DNA of 64,000 bases from Phocaeicola faecalis. GTDB taxonomy: Bacteria; Bacteroidota; Bacteroidia; Bacteroidales; Bacteroidaceae. The stretch is taken from positions 209,848 to 273,847 of the forward strand of contig NZ_JADNRM010000001.1 in the NCBI RefSeq assembly GCF_021730445.1. Direction: 5' to 3'. Of this stretch, positions 1 through 8,331 are shown piece after piece; the first letter of the stretch is position 1; the number at the start of each line of letters is the position of its first letter. The translations under genes were made by a program, and so were the position numbers. The notes beneath the pieces are model-generated. The model did not search any database, was not told where the DNA came from, and saw nothing but the letters and a program-made list of their open reading frames with translations.

Positions 1-54
1 GATGCAAGCTAATTGCTTTATGGATAACCTATTTAGCAATGGAAATAATAGCAA
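1..54. other. Possible end of an integrated element (attachment-site flank)
   Basis: These bases replace the expected 5' half of the tRNA-Pro gene. They are AT-rich and contain two copies of TAGCAAT (at about 34-40 and 49-55) and an ATTGCT/AGCAAT inverted pair, of the sort found near integrase arm sites. No integrase gene is visible, so the assignment is inferred from the broken tRNA alone. Confidence 0.4.
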
Positions 55-108
55 TAGCGCACCTGCTTTGGGAGCAGGGGGTCGTGGGTTCGAATCCCGC
101 TACCCCGA
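55..108 (+). tRNA. 3' fragment of tRNA-Pro(TGG), 5' part missing
   Basis: The segment holds the end of a D-arm, a full anticodon arm (stem CCTGC/GCAGG, loop TTTGGGA, anticodon TGG at 69-71), the variable loop, a T-arm with GTGGG-TTCGAAT-CCCGC, and the 3' acceptor strand TACCCCG plus discriminator A. The matching 5' acceptor strand (CGGGGTA expected) and the first half of the D-arm are absent from the 54 bases upstream, so this cannot fold as a complete tRNA. A 3' tRNA half next to unrelated sequence is what remains at the distal end of an element integrated by a tyrosine recombinase. The intact gene would then lie at the other end, outside the window. Confidence 0.75.
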
Positions 109-121
109 CAGCAAGAAATCA

Positions 122-153
122 AGGAGTTACGATAAAAAGTAGCTCCTTTTTTT
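122..153 (+). terminator. Rho-independent terminator after the tRNA-Pro fragment
   Basis: A 9-bp stem (AGGAGTTAC with GTAGCTCCT, one G-T pair) and an 8-base loop are followed by a run of T. It lies just past the tRNA 3' end and reads rightward, so it is probably the original terminator of the tRNA gene. Confidence 0.7.
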
Positions 154-167
154 GTTGCAAGAATCTA

Positions 168-1493
168 TCATCGGCATAAAAACTTCAAAGAGAAACAACT
201 ACCCTTCCCTATTTCACTCGAAACAGAGATACTTCCTCCATGCAGATTCATTATTTGTTTGCATAAACTAAGCCCGATGCCGGAACCTGTCGGTTTGGTG
301 GTAAAGAACGGAACAAATATCTTATCCAGTACATCGGGAAGAATACCACTGCCATTATCACTGACCGTAAGCATAAACACTTGCTTTTCTTTCTCATAAT
401 GAGTGGTAATTACCACCTCAGGGGCTTCCTGCTCCGCACAGGCTTCACCTGCATTTTTCAATAGGTTGATAAGCACTTGCTCTATTTGAGAACGATCCAA
501 CATCAATATCTTGTCTGCATCCTCTGTCTTATATATATAATGTATATCCCGACTGGGGAATAGTTTCTTTAAATCACCCAACAATTCTTCCATTCTGACC
601 GGGGCAAGAACAGGCATCGACAGGCGGGACAATTTCCGATAGTTCTCTACAAAGCCGAGCAGCCCCTTACTTCTCCGATGAATAGTCTGCATCCCCTGCA
701 GCATAATGCCGTAATCTTTCGCATTCATTCCATTCTGCACAGCCCGCTCACTCAATGTTTCACTCAATGAGATGATGGGGGCAATGGAGTTCATTATCTC
801 GTGAGTCAAGACACGAATCAATTTCTGCCAAGCCTCTATCTCGTTTTCTTCGAGTACGGAATGAATGTTCTTCAGATTTATCAGACGTAAATCCACTCCT
901 TGAGAAGAGTACCCGGTGACCGTCACTGCCAATTCCTGCATGACATCTCCACGGCAGATGCGAACCGCCTTTACTTCACCCGGTTGAAGCGATGTGACAA
1001 TCACAGGAAAACTAGCGTTGAGGGAAGACAGTTCACTTAACGAATGAATGGGATAACCGCATAAATCATGAACTGCCGCACTGTTCATCCAATGCACAAT
1101 TCCACTGCTGTCTGCTACCAACAAACTACTGTCTACCGTATTGAGCAGCGTTTCATAATATTGATAACGTTCTTCTTTTTCTGATAGCTTCGTCCTGAAC
1201 TCGGACACCACCTTATTTATTTCTTCGGCAAGCAACTGCTCGGAACGCGACTTATGCCGGACTGAAAAACTTAAAGAAAAATCAGAATACCGAATTCCCT
1301 CTATCATGCGGGCTACCATAAGGGTGGTTTTCTGTTGCCATTGGCATAAATAAAAGATGATGCCTACCACAACCAATGATGAAAACAACAAACAAAAATA
1401 GAGTTCATGCCGGAAAAACAGATAAGCGGCAATGGACGCTACCGCCAATAACAGCATGAGCAACACGATGCGGAGTGTTTGAAATCGATTCAT
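168..1493 (-). CDS. Sensor histidine kinase, NtrB-like, two-TM membrane protein
   Basis: This 441-residue kinase is the likely partner of the sigma-54 regulator just upstream. Two hydrophobic helices lie at about 8-26 and 31-50, separated by only a few residues, so there is almost no periplasmic sensor and the signal is probably read in or near the membrane. A linker/HAMP-like stretch and a PAS-like domain (about 110-210) follow. The HisKA motif LTHEIMN puts the phospho-accepting His at 231. The ATPase domain has the N box NLLKNAGEA, then DNGSGI, the F box FVPFFTTKP and GSGIGLSL. Its start codon overlaps the regulator stop by 4 bp (ATGA), so the two are translationally coupled. The signal sensed is unknown. 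Confidence 0.9.
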   Translation of the reverse strand: MNRFQTLRIVLLMLLLAVASIAAYLFFRHELYFCLLFSSLVVVGIIFYLCQWQQKTTLMVARMIEGIRYSDFSLSFSVRHKSRSEQLLAEEINKVVSEFRTKLSEKEERYQYYETLLNTVDSSLLVADSSGIVHWMNSAAVHDLCGYPIHSLSELSSLNASFPVIVTSLQPGEVKAVRICRGDVMQELAVTVTGYSSQGVDLRLINLKNIHSVLEENEIEAWQKLIRVLTHEIMNSIAPIISLSETLSERAVQNGMNAKDYGIMLQGMQTIHRRSKGLLGFVENYRKLSRLSMPVLAPVRMEELLGDLKKLFPSRDIHYIYKTEDADKILMLDRSQIEQVLINLLKNAGEACAEQEAPEVVITTHYEKEKQVFMLTVSDNGSGILPDVLDKIFVPFFTTKPTGSGIGLSLCKQIMNLHGGSISVSSEIGKGSCFSLKFLCR

Positions 1494-2857
1494 AACCCTA
1501 ATTTTTCTAATTTACGATAAAGAGCATATCTCGTTATACCCAAATACTCGGCAGCACGGCTCAAATTGCCTTCACTGCGCTTCATGGCACGCTCTACGGC
1601 ATGACGCTCCAATTGTTCCAGGTTCAGGATTTCATCAGTATCCACCTTCTTTTCGGGCTGTGGCTGCAGCATAAAATTAGACGGCTTCAACAATGGGGAA
1701 TCCGACAAAATCACCGCACGTTCAATGGCATGCTGCAATTCGCGTACATTACCCGGCCAATGATAGCGCATCAGCTTTTGCTTCGCCTCACGGCTGAGTC
1801 CGTTTATCTCTTTCTTATACTTATGGATATAGCGTTGTAAAAAATAGTCTGCCAAAAGAAGGACATCCTCACCCCTGTCACGCAAAGGAGGAATATGGAT
1901 TTCGATTGTATTGATACGATAGAGCAAGTCCTGGCGGAAATTTCCCTCTTCCACCATCCGGTGAATATTTACGTTGGTGGCACTAATCAGACGGACATCA
2001 ATGGGAATCGTATTCGTTGCGCCCAAACGCGAAATCTGCCTCTTTTCTATCGCCGTCAACAGCTTGGACTGCATAGGCAGCGAAAGGTTTCCGATTTCAT
2101 CCAAAAAGAGTGTTCCTCCCGAGGCTACTTCCATACGTCCGGCTTTTGCCTTGCGAGCATCTGTAAATGCCCCTTTCTCATAGCCGAAGAGTTCACTTTC
2201 AAAAAGGGTTTCGGGAATGCTCCCCAAGTCAATCGTAATAAACGGAGATTCCCTGCGGGGAGAATAATGGCGGAGCGAACGCGCCACCAAATCTTTTCCG
2301 GTTCCATTCTCTCCCAATATTAATATATTGGCGTCTGTATCCGACAGCTTTTGGATGGTATCAAACACACTTTGCATTGCTTCCGAACGACCAATCATGT
2401 TGGGAATCATTTCATCTTGCCCACTCAATGCCACCACCTGCTCCTTCAATTGCTTTATCTCTTTACGGGAATCCCGCAACTTGATGGCCGACGACAAAGT
2501 AGCCAGTAACTTTTCTTTCTCCCAGGGCTTGGGAATAAAATCAATCGCCCCCGCCTTAATAGCCCTCACTGCTTTGTCTGTATCTGCATAGGCCGTCATA
2601 AAGAGTACGACCGCTTGCGAATCCAACTTCAAAATCTGCTCCAGACAATCAAATCCCTCCTGTCCGCTGATGGCGTCACGGCGGAAGTTCATATCCAGAA
2701 GAATGACATCCGGCTGAAAAGTGGTCATGAAATATTCTATGCGCCCCGGTTGGGTAGTGACTTTCACCTTCTCCACATAAGGCTCCAACAAAAGATTTAG
2801 TGCGAAAAGCACATCTTCGTTATCGTCTATAATGAGTATTTTTCCTCTGTTTTCCAT
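1490..2857 (-). CDS. Sigma-54-dependent response regulator, NtrC/AtoC family
   Basis: This 455-residue activator has three domains in order. A receiver domain (about 5-125) has acidic residues D11-D12, phospho-acceptor D55 and the conserved K110 after a TAY switch region. An AAA+ domain (about 150-390) has Walker A GENGTGKD at 182-189 and Walker B FLDEIG at 251-256. A Fis-type helix-turn-helix lies at the C-terminus. The loop that contacts sigma-54 reads GAFTDA (229-234) rather than the textbook GAFTGA. The gene is first in a two-gene operon with the kinase and is divergent from the tolC-type efflux operon. Paired dyads and sigma-54 promoters in front of that operon and again at 15322-15428 are its likely targets. 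Confidence 0.92.
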   Translation of the reverse strand: MENRGKILIIDDNEDVLFALNLLLEPYVEKVKVTTQPGRIEYFMTTFQPDVILLDMNFRRDAISGQEGFDCLEQILKLDSQAVVLFMTAYADTDKAVRAIKAGAIDFIPKPWEKEKLLATLSSAIKLRDSRKEIKQLKEQVVALSGQDEMIPNMIGRSEAMQSVFDTIQKLSDTDANILILGENGTGKDLVARSLRHYSPRRESPFITIDLGSIPETLFESELFGYEKGAFTDARKAKAGRMEVASGGTLFLDEIGNLSLPMQSKLLTAIEKRQISRLGATNTIPIDVRLISATNVNIHRMVEEGNFRQDLLYRINTIEIHIPPLRDRGEDVLLLADYFLQRYIHKYKKEINGLSREAKQKLMRYHWPGNVRELQHAIERAVILSDSPLLKPSNFMLQPQPEKKVDTDEILNLEQLERHAVERAMKRSEGNLSRAAEYLGITRYALYRKLEKLGL

Positions 2858-2900
2858 TATCTTAATTTTAGTATGCAGGAAATATCTTTTCCTGTGAGAG

Positions 2901-2908
2901 CAAAGATA
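2901..2908 (-). promoter_or_regulatory. -7 box of the regulator/kinase operon
   Basis: Read leftward the box is TATCTTTG, an exact TAnnTTTG match, about 45 bases before the regulator start codon. No clear -33 TTTG is seen; that position is taken by the dyad at 2932-2945. Confidence 0.55.
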
Positions 2909-2931
2909 CGTTTTTTTAAGATGCGCTGTAT

Positions 2932-2966
2932 GTGCGTATCCGCACTATTTTTGTGCGAATGCGCAC
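2932..2966 (+). promoter_or_regulatory. Tandem dyads, predicted enhancer for the NtrC-type regulator
   Basis: There are two inverted repeats of form GTGCG-N4-CGCAC, at 2932-2945 (middle TATC) and 2953-2966 (middle AATG), with starts 21 bp apart, i.e. two helical turns. The second ends 57 bp before the -24 element of the sigma-54 promoter. The same pair with the same spacings recurs at 15322-15356. The first dyad also falls where the -33 element of the divergent regulator promoter should be, which suggests autoregulation. Confidence 0.8.
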
Positions 2967-3022
2967 GCAGTCTTCAGCGTTCGTCCATCGGCAAATTACT
3001 GAAACACAACACGATATAATTA

Positions 3023-3037
3023 TGGCACGCATTTTGA
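3023..3037 (+). promoter_or_regulatory. Sigma-54 (-24/-12) promoter of the tolC-hlyD-permease operon
   Basis: TGGCACG, four bases, then TTGA gives the required GG-N10-G spacing. It matches the sigma-54 consensus at all positions except the last C of the -12 element. The expected start is near 3048, about 18 bases before the tolC-type start codon at 3066. Confidence 0.8.
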
Positions 3038-3065
3038 TAATTATGAAAGCATAAAACAAACAGTT

Positions 3066-4541
3066 ATGAAACGATATTATATTTTAGCTTTTTATATTCT
3101 ACTCGGTGTAGGAACAGCCACAGCACAAGAAGAAACAATCAGCCTCACGTTACAGCAGGCCATTGAAATTGCACAAGAACATTCGCCACAAGCCCAAGCT
3201 GCACGACACACTTATCGTGCAGCTTACTGGAACTACCGCTTCTTCCGTGCAAACTATTTGCCGTCTGTCACTTTGAGTTCATCTCCCAACCTCAACCGAG
3301 AAATCAATAAGATTACCCAGCCGGACGGCACAAACCTATTTATCAAACAAAACCAGCTAAGTACAGACCTGAGCTTGAAAATTAATCAGAATGTGTGGTT
3401 CACCGGCGGTAGTTTCTTTGTCAAGACCACCACCCAGCGCATTGATGAATTCGAGAATGATATCACGGCATACAATACCCAACCGGTGGTTGTCGGTTAT
3501 GAGCAGTCTCTCTTCGGTTACAACTCCCTGAAATGGGACCGCCGCATAGAGCCTATCCGCTATCGTGAGGCACGCAAAGCATATTCCGAAGCCTTAGAAC
3601 TGGTCGCCTCGCAAACCAGTAGCCTATTCTTCAACTTGGCAACAGCACAAACCAATCTGGATATAGCCACTTCCAACCATGCCTCGGCCGACACCCTGTA
3701 TAGATACGCCGAAGGAAGATATAATATAGGTACTATCAATGAAAACGAAATGCTCCAACTCGAAATAAACAAACTTACGGAGGAAACCAATGTAATGAAC
3801 GCCCGCATCGAGGTGGAAGATCAAACACAGACTTTACGCTCCTTTCTAGGGATAAACCGGGAAGTCAACTTGCGGGTCATCGCCGATGATGAAATTCCCA
3901 ATTTCGAAATTCCCATGCAGGAAGCACTGCATCTGGCGTTCGAGAACAGCCCCGAACCTGATACCTACGAACGCCTGAGACTGGAAAGTCGCAGTGCACT
4001 GGCCTCAGCCAGAGCCAATGCCGGACTGAAAGCGGATTTATACGTTCAGTTCGGTTTGTCACAGACTGGCAATAAGCTTGCCGATTCTTACCGTGATCCG
4101 CTAAACCAACAATACGCCAGCATCGGTATCTCGCTCCCTATCTTGGACTGGGGACGAGGCAAAGGACGGGTACGGGTGGCACGCTCCAATGTAGACTTGG
4201 TAAACACACAAACAGAACAGAGAATGAAGGATTTCGAATTGAATGTTTGTAAAATGGTACGCCAATTCAATCTGCAAGCCTATCGGGTGGCCGTTGCTTT
4301 CAAAACAGACAAGACAGCCGAAAAACGGCATGAAGTGGCAAAGCGGTTGTATATTCTCGGAAAGTCTACCATATTGGACCTCAATGCTTCCATTACTGAA
4401 AAAGACAGGGCCAGGCGTGATTATATCACTGCCCTGAAAACATATTGGGGATTGTACTACGGAATAAGAAGTATGACCGGATATGATTTTCAGAACCGTT
4501 GCCCAATAGAGGAAAGAATCGGATACGAACAAAATAAATAA
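3066..4541 (+). CDS. TolC-family outer membrane efflux protein
   Basis: The product is a 491-residue outer membrane channel for a tripartite pump. A signal peptide ends near residue 20 (TATA|Q). The remainder has the two repeated outer-membrane-efflux halves, with long amphipathic helices (about 30-110, 165-255, 285-335 and 390-450) broken by strand-forming segments. It is the first gene behind the sigma-54 promoter and is followed after 5 bp by the membrane-fusion protein and then the permeases. The set therefore probably carries substrate from the inner membrane across the outer membrane. The substrate is not evident from the sequence. Confidence 0.9.
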   Translation: MKRYYILAFYILLGVGTATAQEETISLTLQQAIEIAQEHSPQAQAARHTYRAAYWNYRFFRANYLPSVTLSSSPNLNREINKITQPDGTNLFIKQNQLSTDLSLKINQNVWFTGGSFFVKTTTQRIDEFENDITAYNTQPVVVGYEQSLFGYNSLKWDRRIEPIRYREARKAYSEALELVASQTSSLFFNLATAQTNLDIATSNHASADTLYRYAEGRYNIGTINENEMLQLEINKLTEETNVMNARIEVEDQTQTLRSFLGINREVNLRVIADDEIPNFEIPMQEALHLAFENSPEPDTYERLRLESRSALASARANAGLKADLYVQFGLSQTGNKLADSYRDPLNQQYASIGISLPILDWGRGKGRVRVARSNVDLVNTQTEQRMKDFELNVCKMVRQFNLQAYRVAVAFKTDKTAEKRHEVAKRLYILGKSTILDLNASITEKDRARRDYITALKTYWGLYYGIRSMTGYDFQNRCPIEERIGYEQNK

Positions 4542-4546
4542 AAACT

Positions 4547-5797
4547 ATGGATATTAAAATTGAAAAGAAACCGTGGTATATACGCCATCGTTATTACCTG
4601 CTGGGAGGTATCGTCTTTGTTATCTTCCTGATTTATGTTATCAGCCTTTCATTCGGTCCCCGTAAATTACGGATAGAAACCGATAACATACAGATTGCGG
4701 AAGTGAAGGATGACAAGTTTATGGAATATGTCGATGTGGAAGGATTAATTCAGCCTATTCTGACCATTAAGATAAATACCCGCGAAGCCGGAAGTGTAGA
4801 GCGCATCATCGGTGAGGAAGGAACGATGATGAAGAAAGGAGATTCTATCCTTGTGCTCAGTAATCCTGACCTGCTTCGCTCTATCGAAGACCAACGCGAT
4901 GAATGGGAGAAACAGCGGATTACTTATAAAGAAAAGGAAATCGAGATGGAGCAAAAAAGCCTTACGCTGAAACAACAGACCCTGCAGACCCAATATGAAA
5001 TGGACCGCTTGGCCAAAAGCTTCGGCCTGGATAAAGAGGAATATAAGATGGGGATTAAAAGTAAAGCCCAACTGGAAGTTTCGGAAGACGAATATAATTA
5101 TAAGTTGCAGAACAGCGCCCTCCAGATGGAAAGCCTTCGCCATGATTCGGCTGTGACGATTATCCGGAAAGATTTATTGAAGAATGACCTCGAACGTGAA
5201 CAAAAGAAATTTACGCGTTCACTGGAACGAATGAATAATCTGGTAGTCACGGCACCGGTTTCCGGCCAGCTCAGTTTCGTAAAAGTGACTCCGGGACAAC
5301 AGGTAGCATCGGGTGAAAGCATAGCCGAAATCAAAGTCCTCGATCAATATAAGATTCATACCTCCCTCAGCGAATATTATATTGACCGAATCACGACCGG
5401 CTTGCCTGCCACCATAAACTACCAAGGGAAGCGTTATCCATTAAAGATTACAAAAGTAGTGCCCGAAGTTAAAGACCGCATGTTTGACGTCGACCTTGTC
5501 TTCACTGGAGATATGCCTGACAATGTGCGCGTTGGAAAGAGTTTCAGAGTACAGATTGAGCTGGGACAACCTGAACAGGCGATTGTCATTCCACGTGGAA
5601 ATTTCTACCAATCCACCGGCGGACAATGGATTTATAAAGTCAATGCCTCAAAAACCAAAGCTATAAAAGTCCCCTTGACAATAGGACGCCAAAACCCGCA
5701 GCAGTACGAGATAACAGAAGGATTACAGCCCGGAGAATTGGTAGTTGTCACAGGATATGATACCTTTGGCGACGCGGAAGAACTGATATTAAAATAA
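4547..5797 (+). CDS. HlyD/MacA-type periplasmic adaptor (membrane fusion protein)
   Basis: This 416-residue protein has one N-terminal membrane helix (about 18-36). It then has a lipoyl-like half (about 64-108), a long coiled-coil hairpin (about 108-230), the second lipoyl half (APVSGQLSF and following, about 231-262), and beta-barrel and membrane-proximal domains. This is the usual layout of adaptors that join an inner-membrane ABC permease to a TolC channel. There is no lipobox; anchoring is by the N-terminal helix. It sits between the outer membrane channel and the first permease, with 5- and 11-bp gaps, in one transcription unit. Confidence 0.9.
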   Translation: MDIKIEKKPWYIRHRYYLLGGIVFVIFLIYVISLSFGPRKLRIETDNIQIAEVKDDKFMEYVDVEGLIQPILTIKINTREAGSVERIIGEEGTMMKKGDSILVLSNPDLLRSIEDQRDEWEKQRITYKEKEIEMEQKSLTLKQQTLQTQYEMDRLAKSFGLDKEEYKMGIKSKAQLEVSEDEYNYKLQNSALQMESLRHDSAVTIIRKDLLKNDLEREQKKFTRSLERMNNLVVTAPVSGQLSFVKVTPGQQVASGESIAEIKVLDQYKIHTSLSEYYIDRITTGLPATINYQGKRYPLKITKVVPEVKDRMFDVDLVFTGDMPDNVRVGKSFRVQIELGQPEQAIVIPRGNFYQSTGGQWIYKVNASKTKAIKVPLTIGRQNPQQYEITEGLQPGELVVVTGYDTFGDAEELILK

Positions 5798-5808
5798 AAG
5801 CGCACAGA

Positions 5809-5925
5809 ATGAAAACACTGAAATACGCCGGACGCTTCCTGATGCGTTCAAAATCATATACAATTATCAATCTCTTGGGACTGGCGTTCAGCCTGGCCTG
5901 CTGCATCATCCTGATGCGGTATATT
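5809..5925 (+). repeat. 117-bp direct repeat, copy 1 (5' end of permease 1)
   Basis: The bases from the start codon to 5925 are identical to 8215-8331. The two genes diverge immediately after. Confidence 0.95.
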
Positions 5926-8202
5926 CATCGGGAACTGACCGTGGACTCGCATTGCATCGACCCGCAACACATCATCATCCCGTTGCGGGATATAGAAGGA
6001 AACATTCATCCCGGAAATCTGGAGCAAGGCTGGTCGGACACGGATTCAACCTACATTCCGGAAAGTCAAGTCGTGGAGCGATGCCGCCTGCAAATTCAGC
6101 AAAGGGACAATGTAAAGTATGAGAACAGCAATTATGCAATGAACATAATGGCTGTCGACTCTACATTCTTTCACTTTTTCCATTACCCCATATTGACGGG
6201 AGAGGCACGACTGACGGCTCCCGACGATGCTATTATCACCCGACAGTATGCCCACCGGCTATTTGGGAACGAGAATCCGGTAGGGAAAGTCGTGGAGTAT
6301 TATGGAAAAGACGTTATTATACGAGGAATGATAGATGAACCGAGATGTAAGACCTTACTTCGGTTTGACATGCTCGTGTCACACAACCTGATAAAGCGGT
6401 GGCAGCAAATGGACATATCATTAGAGCGTGTGCTTCCCGGAGTAGACCTGGACGAGATAAACAAACTCAGCAATGTATTTAAGAAAGATAAAAGAGGAAA
6501 CAGCATACGCTGGAAATTCATTCCTTGGAAAGACTTCTATTGGGAGAATGCCGTCGGACATAATGACGATTACGATTCTATGATGCAATTCGGAAACCGT
6601 ATCCACCTGTATATTCTTTCGGGCGTAGCCATCTTATTACTGATGGTGGGAATATTGAACTTCATCAATATATATATGGTGTTCATGATGAAACGTTCCA
6701 AAGAATACGGAGTAAAAAAAGTATTCGGCCTGCAACGCTTGCCGCTATTTATGCAAATCTGGCTGGAAAACCAAATCTTGACCGTCGTCGCACTGCTGAC
6801 GGCATGGCTGTTGGTGGAAGCCAGCCAAATTCCTGTCAGCCAACTGATGGGTGAGCGAATCGGTTACTCTGCATTCGACTGGCAGATATCATTGGGCTTC
6901 TTGGTTTTACTGCCTTTGGTTACGTCCGTCTACCCGTATATCAAATACAATTACCTGTCTCCCATTGCGTCTATCCGCTCGATTGCATCGAATCGCCACT
7001 CCATCACCATCCGCATGGCATTCCTGTTCTTGCAGTATAGCATCACCGTATTGCTGCTTGTCCTGTCGCTCTACTTTGGCAAACAGTTGAACTTTTTACT
7101 GTCTACTCCTCCCGGATACCGGACAGAAGGAATCCTCAGAGCCGAATTGTTCCATGAAAACAATAATTATCTGGTACACGATAAGGAGGAGGATCAGAAC
7201 AAGCGTTCTGCCCGATATAGTTATATCAAACAGCAACTGAATGAATGTCCCTACATTGAAAGGTGGATGATTTCGCACCCTTCCATATTAAGAGGAAATG
7301 CTTTCAGCACTTTGCTGAATGATAAAGATACACACCTTAATATGCTCACTCTGTTTCCTTCGCCCAACTTTTTCCATATATATGGTTTGAAGGTGCTGGA
7401 GGGAGAAATTCCGCAAAAGTTCGAAAGCTGGAGTGACTATAAAATCATTCTGAATAAAGCGGCGATGAAAGCGATGGGGTATACCCGAATGGAGGATGCT
7501 TTTGTGCGGAGCGAATCGCCGCTCTGGGTAACAGTCAGAAATGGGAAAATGGAAGAGGGAGGAACCAAACTGATGCCCGTAGTAGCTGTGATAGACGACT
7601 ATTATCCTGCACATATAACCCAAGGAGTAAAGCCGATGGCATTTGTTGTCGGAGAAGAAGGCGGTGACGGTGATTTCATAATAGCCACCAAGCCCGGTAA
7701 GGAGAAAGAAGTAATGGAGCTCCTTAAAAAGATAGAAAAAGAAATATACAATACGGAGGAGTTCAACCATTCCTGGCTTACGGATGAAGTTCACAACTTA
7801 TATTCCGAAGATAGAGAAACGGCACATATTTACTCTGTTTTTGCCTTGATAGCCATAGCAATCTCTTGTCTCGGCCTGTTCGGATTATCCCTGTTCGACA
7901 TCCGGCAGCGTTATCGCGAAATAGCCATCCGCAAAGTAAACGGTGCCGGCATAAAAGAGCTTTACTTGTTGCTTTTCCGTAAATACATCAAGGTGATAGG
8001 CGGTGCGTTTATAGTGGCAGTGCCTCTCTCCTATTATCTCATACATATTTATACGCGAGCATTCATCATGAAAGCCCCTATCGGCATCGGCATCTATTTC
8101 ATTGCTTTATTGGTGATTCTCATCATTTCGTTGGGAACTCTGATATGGCAAATACACAAAGCCGCCAACATAGACCCTGCCCTAATTATAAAATCAGAAT
8201 AA
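5809..8202 (+). CDS. ABC transporter permease, FtsX/MacB-like, 8 TM (first of six)
   Basis: This 797-residue permease is made of two FtsX-type halves. Helix 1 (about 17-36) is followed by a large periplasmic domain (about 40-262), three helices (about 265-375), helix 5 (about 404-424), a second periplasmic domain (about 430-675) and three C-terminal helices. Each half ends its cytoplasmic loop with a coupling-type motif: EYGVKKVFG in the first and REIAIRKVNGAG in the second. There is no ATP-binding domain; the only ATPase in the locus is at 17705. The first 117 bases are identical to the start of the next gene although the rest is diverged. Family knowledge supports mechanotransmission or efflux with TolC; the substrate is unknown. 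Confidence 0.88.
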   Translation: MKTLKYAGRFLMRSKSYTIINLLGLAFSLACCIILMRYIHRELTVDSHCIDPQHIIIPLRDIEGNIHPGNLEQGWSDTDSTYIPESQVVERCRLQIQQRDNVKYENSNYAMNIMAVDSTFFHFFHYPILTGEARLTAPDDAIITRQYAHRLFGNENPVGKVVEYYGKDVIIRGMIDEPRCKTLLRFDMLVSHNLIKRWQQMDISLERVLPGVDLDEINKLSNVFKKDKRGNSIRWKFIPWKDFYWENAVGHNDDYDSMMQFGNRIHLYILSGVAILLLMVGILNFINIYMVFMMKRSKEYGVKKVFGLQRLPLFMQIWLENQILTVVALLTAWLLVEASQIPVSQLMGERIGYSAFDWQISLGFLVLLPLVTSVYPYIKYNYLSPIASIRSIASNRHSITIRMAFLFLQYSITVLLLVLSLYFGKQLNFLLSTPPGYRTEGILRAELFHENNNYLVHDKEEDQNKRSARYSYIKQQLNECPYIERWMISHPSILRGNAFSTLLNDKDTHLNMLTLFPSPNFFHIYGLKVLEGEIPQKFESWSDYKIILNKAAMKAMGYTRMEDAFVRSESPLWVTVRNGKMEEGGTKLMPVVAVIDDYYPAHITQGVKPMAFVVGEEGGDGDFIIATKPGKEKEVMELLKKIEKEIYNTEEFNHSWLTDEVHNLYSEDRETAHIYSVFALIAIAISCLGLFGLSLFDIRQRYREIAIRKVNGAGIKELYLLLFRKYIKVIGGAFIVAVPLSYYLIHIYTRAFIMKAPIGIGIYFIALLVILIISLGTLIWQIHKAANIDPALIIKSE

Positions 8203-8214
8203 ACTCATAAAAAA

Positions 8215-8331
8215 ATGAAAACACTGAAATACGCCGGACGCTTCCTGATGCGTTCAAAATCATATACAATTATCAATCTCTTGGGACTGGCGTTCAGCCT
8301 GGCCTGCTGCATCATCCTGATGCGGTATATT
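8215..8331 (+). repeat. 117-bp direct repeat, copy 2 (5' end of permease 2)
   Basis: Identical over its whole length to 5809-5925. Confidence 0.95.

Noticed and set aside
1-110. Complete tRNA gene
   Set aside because: The 5' acceptor strand and D-arm half are missing from the upstream sequence.
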